Assembly (NCBI RefSeq): GCF_921292975.1
Contig: NZ_CAKLCM010000003.1
Span: 434,001-498,000 of the forward strand
From: Vibrio hippocampi
Lineage (GTDB): Bacteria > Pseudomonadota > Gammaproteobacteria > Enterobacterales > Vibrionaceae
Direction of reading: 5' to 3'
DNA length: 64,000 nucleotides
Shown here: positions 58,906 to 64,000 of the stretch, piece after piece
How the letters are laid out: each line of letters starts with the position of its first letter
Position numbering within the stretch: the first letter of the stretch is position 1
Position numbers and translations under genes: made by a program
The notes under the pieces: model-generated
What the model was told of the DNA's origin: nothing
Databases searched by the model: none
What the model saw: the letters and a program-made list of their open reading frames with translations, nothing else

Positions 58906-60476
58906 TGACGTTTCAAACCTCTTTTACTGCGCCGCATTATGAGGCGGCTCAAGTCGGTCAGCGCATTCTGGATCAGGGCGGAACGGCGAGTGAAGCCATG
59001 GTTGCGGCGGCGGCGATGGTTGCGGTGCAATATCCGCATATGAACGGTATTGGCGGTGATGGTTTTTGGCTTATTTGTCGTCAAGGACAAGCGCCGGTGG
59101 CGATTGATGCCTGCGGGCGTTCGGCGTCACAACTGGACGTCGATGACTATCGAACACGGGGCGATGAACTGCCAGAAAGTGGCGGTGAAGCTTCAATTAC
59201 CATGGCTGGCACCATTTCGGGTTGGCAAAAAGCGTTGCAACTTAATGCGGGTGTTGCGTCACTGCACGATCTGCTTGCGCCTGCCATTGAAGCGGCGCGA
59301 GAAGGTATTGAGGTCACGCAAAGCTTGGCTGATGCCAGTAAGAAAACCTTGATGCGATTACAGCATCTTCCTGAGTTTGCCAAACTGTTTCTTAACGAGG
59401 GACAGCCGCTGAAAGTCGGCGATACGGTGTGTAATGTCGCGTTGGCAAACACCTTGAGTCGCTTGGCTCAGGTTGGCTTAGATGACTTCTACCGCGGCGA
59501 GATCGCCCAGCAAGCGGCGCAAGAATTGGCGCAACTCGGCAGTCCATTAACTCTTGAGGATTTTCATCAGCACGATGCGGTAGTTACAGAGCCATTGACG
59601 GTATCAACCTCAAAGGGACAGCTTTATAACCTTGGCGCACCGACACAAGGCTTAGCGTCGCTGCTGATTATTGCCATCTACGATCAACTGGCCGAGCAAG
59701 CCGACAGCGAACTCGATCATATTCATCTATTGGTCGAAGCAACCAAACAAGCGTTTATTATTCGTGATCAGGTGATCACTGACCCAGATCATTTGTCGCA
59801 ACCTCTCGACACGTATCTGACGCCAGAGGTGATTCGTGGTTGTGCAGATCAAGTGTCGATGACGCAAGCACTGCCTTGGCCACATCACGCCAAACCCGGC
59901 GACACCGTCTGGATGGGGGCGAGCGATCAATACGGCACCATGGTCAGTTTTATTCAAAGTATCTACTGGGAATTTGGTTCCGGTGTGGTACTGCCTTCTA
60001 GCGGTATTTTGTGGAATGTGCGTGGCAAGAGTTTTTCTCTGCATCCGGAGCACCACAACGTTCTTGCCGCCAATAAGAAACCGTTTCATACCCTAAACCC
60101 CGCTTACGCTGAGCTTAATGATGGCACGCGCATGGTCTACGGCACCATGGGAGGCGAGGGGCAACCACAGACGCAAGCTTGTCTGTTTAGTCGTCATCTG
60201 TATCAAAACATGCCCCTGTCGCAAGCGGTCTCGTTGCCGCGCTGGCTATTGGGCAGAACATGGGGCGATAGCAGCAACAATTTGCGTTTGGAAGAGGACC
60301 TTTATTCGGTCTACGCAACACCACTGACTGACCTGGGACACGAAGTGTCTCAGGTCGACAGTTTAAATGAATTAATGGGGCACGCTGGCGCGATTGCTGT
60401 CGATAAACATGGAAAAGCCACCGCAACTAGCGATCCACGCAGCGATGGCGAAAGTTTTGTAGGAGAAGAAGAATGA
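58905..60476 (+). CDS. hpxW: Gamma-glutamyltransferase-family oxamate amidohydrolase-like enzyme
   Basis: This Ntn-hydrolase of 523 residues resembles HpxW, which hydrolyses oxamate to oxalate and ammonia in Klebsiella. The new N-terminus after self-cleavage would be the Thr in PGDTVWMGASDQYGTMV (around residue 335). Further landmarks are FIQSIYWEFGSGVVLPSSG, NPAYAELNDGTRMVYGTMGGEG and the N-terminal NGIGGDGFWLI. HpxW proteins lack a signal peptide, as here. It lies between the amidase and aminotransferase genes with overlaps at both ends. Confidence 0.88.
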   Translation: MTFQTSFTAPHYEAAQVGQRILDQGGTASEAMVAAAAMVAVQYPHMNGIGGDGFWLICRQGQAPVAIDACGRSASQLDVDDYRTRGDELPESGGEASITMAGTISGWQKALQLNAGVASLHDLLAPAIEAAREGIEVTQSLADASKKTLMRLQHLPEFAKLFLNEGQPLKVGDTVCNVALANTLSRLAQVGLDDFYRGEIAQQAAQELAQLGSPLTLEDFHQHDAVVTEPLTVSTSKGQLYNLGAPTQGLASLLIIAIYDQLAEQADSELDHIHLLVEATKQAFIIRDQVITDPDHLSQPLDTYLTPEVIRGCADQVSMTQALPWPHHAKPGDTVWMGASDQYGTMVSFIQSIYWEFGSGVVLPSSGILWNVRGKSFSLHPEHHNVLAANKKPFHTLNPAYAELNDGTRMVYGTMGGEGQPQTQACLFSRHLYQNMPLSQAVSLPRWLLGRTWGDSSNNLRLEEDLYSVYATPLTDLGHEVSQVDSLNELMGHAGAIAVDKHGKATATSDPRSDGESFVGEEE

Positions 60477-61702
60477 CCACCCATACACTGTTTGAAACCC
60501 TTAACCCACCGCAGCGTTTACTCATGGGACCGGGTCCAATCAACGCTTACCCAAGGGTTCATCAAGCGATCTCGCAATCTTTGATTGGTCAGTACGATCC
60601 GGTGATGACGGGTTATATGACTCAAGTTCAGTCTCTATATCGCGGTGTGTTCCATACCGAGAATCAACAAACCATGCTAGTGGATGGAACGGCGCGTTCG
60701 GGTATTGAAGCGGTACTGGTTTCGGTGCTGAAACCCGGTGACAAAGTGCTGATCCCGATCATTGGTCGCTTTGGGCATCTATTGTGTGAGATTGCCGAGC
60801 GTGTCGGTGCCGTGGTACGAACGATTGAGATTGAGTGGGGCGAAGTGTGTCCGGCTGAGTTAGTCGAAAAAGAGATCAAAGCCTTTGGTCCTAAACTGCT
60901 GGCGACGGTACAGGGCGACACCTCAACCACCATGAATCAGCCGCTTAAAGAGTTTGGCGAGCTATGTCAAAAATACGATGTGCTGTTCTACTGTGATGCA
61001 ACGGCGTCTATTGCTGGCAACGAATTAAAAGTCGATGAATGGCATCTTGATGCGGTATCGGCAGGGCTACAAAAGTGTTTAGGTGGGCCATCGGGCAGTG
61101 CGCCAATCACGTTAAGCGATCACTGTGCTGAAGTGATTAATCGCCGCAAGCACGTTGAAGCTGGCATCAAAGCCGACCATCACCAAAATGGCAGCGATGA
61201 AATTATTCGTTCTAACTATTTCGACCTTGCCATGATTATGGATTACTGGGGTCCCGAGCGCCTTAACCATCACACCGAAGCGACCAGTATGTTATATGCC
61301 GCGCGCGAGTGCGCCAGACTGTTCCTTGAAGAGGGAGCGGATGAGGTGATTTCTCGCCATAAGACGGCGGGTGATGCGATGGCAAGAGGTCTGCAAGCTA
61401 TGGGACTTGAGCTGTTTGGTAACCCAAATTACAAAATGAATAACGTGGTTGGCGTTTATATTCCGCAACAAGTGGACGGTGACAAGGTTCGTCAAGAGCT
61501 ACTGAACAGCTTTGGTATCGAAATCGGCACCTCGTTTGGTCCGCTACACGGCAAGATCTGGCGCATTGGCACTATGGGCTACAACGCTCGTCAAGAAGCG
61601 GTGTTAACCACATTAGCGGCGCTGGAAGCCATCCTAGTGCGCAACAAAGCGAAAATCATTCAGGGACAAGCTGTGATTGCAGCGATGGAATATTACGCTT
61701 AA
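60473..61702 (+). CDS. hpxJ: (S)-ureidoglycine-glyoxylate aminotransferase-type enzyme (PucG/HpxJ)
   Basis: This class V PLP transaminase would convert ureidoglycine, made from allantoate, to oxalurate with glyoxylate or pyruvate as acceptor. The 409-residue protein starts RLLMGPGPINAYPRVHQA. It has LVDGTARSGIEAVL, FYCDATASIAGNEL and the PLP Lys in VSAGLQKCLGGPSGSAP (around residue 201). It follows the GGT-type gene with a four-base overlap and precedes the allantoate hydrolase by 24 bp. Alanine-glyoxylate or serine-pyruvate transaminase activity is an alternative; position decides. Confidence 0.88.
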   Translation: MTTHTLFETLNPPQRLLMGPGPINAYPRVHQAISQSLIGQYDPVMTGYMTQVQSLYRGVFHTENQQTMLVDGTARSGIEAVLVSVLKPGDKVLIPIIGRFGHLLCEIAERVGAVVRTIEIEWGEVCPAELVEKEIKAFGPKLLATVQGDTSTTMNQPLKEFGELCQKYDVLFYCDATASIAGNELKVDEWHLDAVSAGLQKCLGGPSGSAPITLSDHCAEVINRRKHVEAGIKADHHQNGSDEIIRSNYFDLAMIMDYWGPERLNHHTEATSMLYAARECARLFLEEGADEVISRHKTAGDAMARGLQAMGLELFGNPNYKMNNVVGVYIPQQVDGDKVRQELLNSFGIEIGTSFGPLHGKIWRIGTMGYNARQEAVLTTLAALEAILVRNKAKIIQGQAVIAAMEYYA

Positions 61703-61726
61703 CACTCGCCAAGGAGTACAACACGG

Positions 61727-62971
61727 ATGGATCATAGCAAGGCATTTAGGATTATGCAGCAAGCCGACAAGTTAGCCGAGTTTACCTCTATGCAAGGGGG
61801 ATTAACTCGCACCTACTTGTCCGCGCAACATAAGCAAGCGCATCAGCAGTTGGCGAATTGGATGACGTCCGCAGGTTTAACCACGTGGCAAGATAGCGTC
61901 GGCAATCAGTGGGGACGCAAAGCCGCCAGCAATCTAGACGCGCCGATTTTGATCCTCGGCTCTCACAGCGACACGGTCGCGGATGCCGGAAAATACGACG
62001 GTAATCTTGGGGTTCTATTGGCGATATCGGCGCTGGAACAGCTGCAAGACGTTGAGTTTCCGTTTCATATTGATGTGGTTGCTTTTGCCGATGAAGAAGG
62101 CACACGATTTGACACCACCTTGATTGGCTCAAGCGCCGTGGCGGGTATATTCGACCCGCGCTGGTTAGCGATTGAAGATGGCGAACAGATCTCTATGGCG
62201 CAAGCGATGCAAACCTTTGGTCTTGATCCGCAACAGGCAGGCAAAGATCGCTTAGCCTGCGAAAAGGTATTGGCGTATCTTGAGGTTCATATTGAACAAG
62301 GACCGGTATTGGAAGCCGCTGATCGCGCCGTCGGTGTGGTCACGGGCATTGCTGGGGCGAAGCGTTATCAATTGAGCGTTAAAGGTATGGCGGGACATGC
62401 TGGCACGGTGCCGATTGGTATGCGCGCCGATGCCATGTGTGGCGCTGCGCAGATGACCTCGGCGATTGAGGCGTATGCCAAGCAACACAATTTGGTGGCG
62501 ACGGTGGGTAAATGCGATGTGGTGTCGGGTTCTGTCAATGTGATCCCCGGCGAGGTCAATTTTACCCTCGATATTCGTAGCTTAGAGCAAGATAGCCTTG
62601 AGAAAGCGTGCGACGACCTGCTTACTGAGTTAAGTGTGATTGCTGAGCAACGAGGACTGACGTTTGCCCATCAACTGTTTTATCAGGCGCAAGCCGTACC
62701 GTGCAGCGAACGTTTGCAGCAAGCTTGGGGTGATGTGGTGGCAAAAGTCACCGATAAATCGGTCACTTTCTTGCCAAGCGGTGCGGGTCATGACGCTTTG
62801 GCGATGGCGCATTTAACCGAAGTCGGTATGTTGTTTGTACGCTGCGAAAAAGGCATCAGCCATCACCCGTTAGAGTCGGTGATGCAAGAAGATGTGGCGG
62901 TTGCTCTGGAATGTACCAAGCAGATGTTATTGGCTCAGTTAAGGGCTTATGGTGACCAAAGTGATCAATAG
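61727..62971 (+). CDS. hpxK: Allantoate amidohydrolase-like Zn-dependent hydrolase (AllC/HpxK type)
   Basis: This M20-family enzyme should hydrolyse allantoate to ureidoglycine, CO2 and ammonia. The 414 residues carry the metal motifs GSHSDTVADAGKYDGNLG, FADEEGTRF, EVHIEQGPVLE, GMAGHAGTVP, SGAGHDALAMA and GISHHPLE. It is a distant paralogue of the amidohydrolase at 1452, and which of the two acts on allantoate is inferred from context. AAGGAG stands upstream of the ATG. It overlaps the next gene by 23 bases. Confidence 0.88.
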   Translation: MDHSKAFRIMQQADKLAEFTSMQGGLTRTYLSAQHKQAHQQLANWMTSAGLTTWQDSVGNQWGRKAASNLDAPILILGSHSDTVADAGKYDGNLGVLLAISALEQLQDVEFPFHIDVVAFADEEGTRFDTTLIGSSAVAGIFDPRWLAIEDGEQISMAQAMQTFGLDPQQAGKDRLACEKVLAYLEVHIEQGPVLEAADRAVGVVTGIAGAKRYQLSVKGMAGHAGTVPIGMRADAMCGAAQMTSAIEAYAKQHNLVATVGKCDVVSGSVNVIPGEVNFTLDIRSLEQDSLEKACDDLLTELSVIAEQRGLTFAHQLFYQAQAVPCSERLQQAWGDVVAKVTDKSVTFLPSGAGHDALAMAHLTEVGMLFVRCEKGISHHPLESVMQEDVAVALECTKQMLLAQLRAYGDQSDQ

Positions 62972-63815
62972 CAGTGACGATTTGGTGTTGGGGATCGCTG
63001 GCAACTCTCCCGGCTATTTGGCGCAAACAGGTGAGATTAAGGCATTTAGCGCCAATCAACGGCAACAGCATGGACCCAAAGCCCTGTTTCCTATTTATGT
63101 GAAAGGGCATGATAGCTTTCTGGGCACCGCGCCTTTTTGCCAAGTTCAACTACGTTTGCCTGCGTCGCGAGAGGCGGTAACGCAAATGGAACCTGAGTTG
63201 GCGGTACGATTTAAGGTAGAGTATGGTCAAGCGGGAGACGTTGCTGAGCTGCGCCCCTTTGCGCTGAGCTTGATTAACGACGCAACCCATAGAAACCGTG
63301 TCGTGACCAAGTTAGCACAAAAGAAAAATTGGGGACCACAGTCTAAAGGCGCACTTGAACAGCAAATAGCGATTGATTCGCTGCAAATTGAGGGCATGGA
63401 ACACTATCGGATTTGCGGTTTTCTGGGGCGCGAAGGGCAGTGGCATCAATGCAGTGAGGATGTCTCGGTGTCACAATATACCGTGTTTTCTCAGGCACTG
63501 TGCGACTGGTTGGTTCAGCGTATTGCGCAGCAGCGCGATGAATCGGTACTGGATGATATCGGTCAACTCTTGGTGCAAGCCGGTTGCCCTCGTTCTATTA
63601 CGGTCGCCATTGGTGCGCCCAGTTACACCGAAGCGTGCCGTGACCATCAACTGCAACACGGTGATGAGATGGTCGTCTGTCTTTATGATCAGCGCCGTTA
63701 CCAATTTGATGAAATACAGACGCAGATAACAGAACCCGAGCTAGATAGTGTCGATTGCCAGCATAAGTTAGTGTTGCGACAGCGCGTGATCAGCGATCAA
63801 GAATCAGTGAAGTAA
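62949..63815 (+). CDS. DUF5718-like protein in the allantoin operon
   Basis: The 288-residue product begins with LVLGIAGNSPGYLAQTGE and has LFPIYVKGHDSFLGTAPFCQ, which I recall as the opening of DUF5718 proteins, thought to share a fumarylacetoacetase-like fold. No catalytic assignment can be made. Translational coupling to the allantoate hydrolase (23-bp overlap) suggests a role in ureide breakdown. Oxalurate is the pathway intermediate with no enzyme in this window, which makes that step one guess among others. The match to the family is from memory. Confidence 0.7.
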   Translation: MVTKVINSSDDLVLGIAGNSPGYLAQTGEIKAFSANQRQQHGPKALFPIYVKGHDSFLGTAPFCQVQLRLPASREAVTQMEPELAVRFKVEYGQAGDVAELRPFALSLINDATHRNRVVTKLAQKKNWGPQSKGALEQQIAIDSLQIEGMEHYRICGFLGREGQWHQCSEDVSVSQYTVFSQALCDWLVQRIAQQRDESVLDDIGQLLVQAGCPRSITVAIGAPSYTEACRDHQLQHGDEMVVCLYDQRRYQFDEIQTQITEPELDSVDCQHKLVLRQRVISDQESVK

Positions 63816-63851
63816 CTTATTTATCAGTGCGTTAAGAAGTATGAGGATATA

Positions 63852-64000
63852 ATGCAAAAACAAAAAGACCTCGCCGCGGCGTTTTTCCGCATCGGCATAT
63901 TTGGGTTTGGTGGGGGACCGACCATGATCCCGCTTGTTCATAAGGAAGTGGTCGATAATTATAAGTGGATGTCGGATGATGAATTCTCCAACGTTCTCGC
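63852..64000 (+). CDS. Chromate transporter (ChrA family), 5' end only
   Basis: The frame opens at the ATG at 63852 (GAGGA upstream) and runs past the window end; 49 residues are visible. FRIGIFGFGGGPTMIPLVHKEVV is the hallmark start of CHR-domain transporters. Short-chain CHR proteins come in pairs, so a second half may follow. The gene is 36 bp after the DUF5718-like gene on the same strand. In ureide loci it might export or import a carboxylate-type anion, a guess only. Confidence 0.88.
   Translation, partial: MQKQKDLAAAFFRIGIFGFGGGPTMIPLVHKEVVDNYKWMSDDEFSNVL

Overview
The window reads as chromosome of a marine gammaproteobacterium, most likely Vibrionaceae or a close relative. This is inferred from the Vibrio fischeri-type aryl polyene cluster, the gene families present and a GC content that looks close to 45%; no rRNA or tRNA gene was seen to confirm it. 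Genes are dense and lie in several functional blocks.

(1) Positions 1-8,100: a pyrimidine/beta-alanine catabolic block. It holds an NCS1 nucleobase permease cut by the window start, an N-carbamoyl-beta-alanine-type amidohydrolase, a malonate/methylmalonate-semialdehyde dehydrogenase, an omega-amino-acid transaminase, a LysR regulator and a clear RutR homologue. (2) Positions 8,104-14,710: a seven-gene operon for coenzyme F420. It contains cofG, cofH, cofD, cofC and cofE, an NADPH:F420 oxidoreductase and a luciferase-like F420-dependent oxidoreductase. RutR-box-like palindromes lie upstream of both the F420 operon and the amidohydrolase/permease operon, which suggests that F420 is made for a pyrimidine-related reaction. 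This is the most interesting part of the window.

(3) Positions 15,068-20,110: a small sulfotransferase, SelO, a secreted lipase-like hydrolase and a REP-associated (HUH) transposase with GGACTGTCC-type repeats around it. (4) Positions 20,121-36,887: a complete aryl polyene pigment cluster. Seventeen genes plus an aromatic amino acid ammonia-lyase lie on the minus strand in the order apeR back to apeC, with a divergent methyltransferase. (5) Positions 36,977-40,275: a coniferyl-type aldehyde dehydrogenase, two small exported proteins and a sugar acetyltransferase. (6) Positions 40,270-44,811: a LysR regulator and an SbtA-like permease, pushed apart by about 2 kb of AT-rich DNA. A degraded direct repeat of the lysR start plus promoter flanks that DNA. 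(7) Positions 44,955-49,072: a NIF3/YqfO-like protein, a two-component system with an atypical kinase, and two tandem spondin-domain proteins.

(8) Positions 49,468-63,815: an hpx-type allantoin catabolic locus. It has allantoinase, allantoin racemase, a GntR regulator with TTGTATACAA operators, an NCS1 permease, an amino-acid-type ABC transporter, an RpiR regulator, an amidase, an oxamate-amidohydrolase-like GGT-family enzyme, a ureidoglycine aminotransferase, an allantoate amidohydrolase and a DUF5718-like protein. A chromate transporter starts at the right edge.

A recurrent oddity is short degenerate tandem repeats with units of about 13-16 bp. Several are 15 bp and in frame, adding five-residue repeats to otherwise conserved enzymes (CofE, SelO, a LysR regulator, ApeJ, ApeH). 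Others lie between genes.
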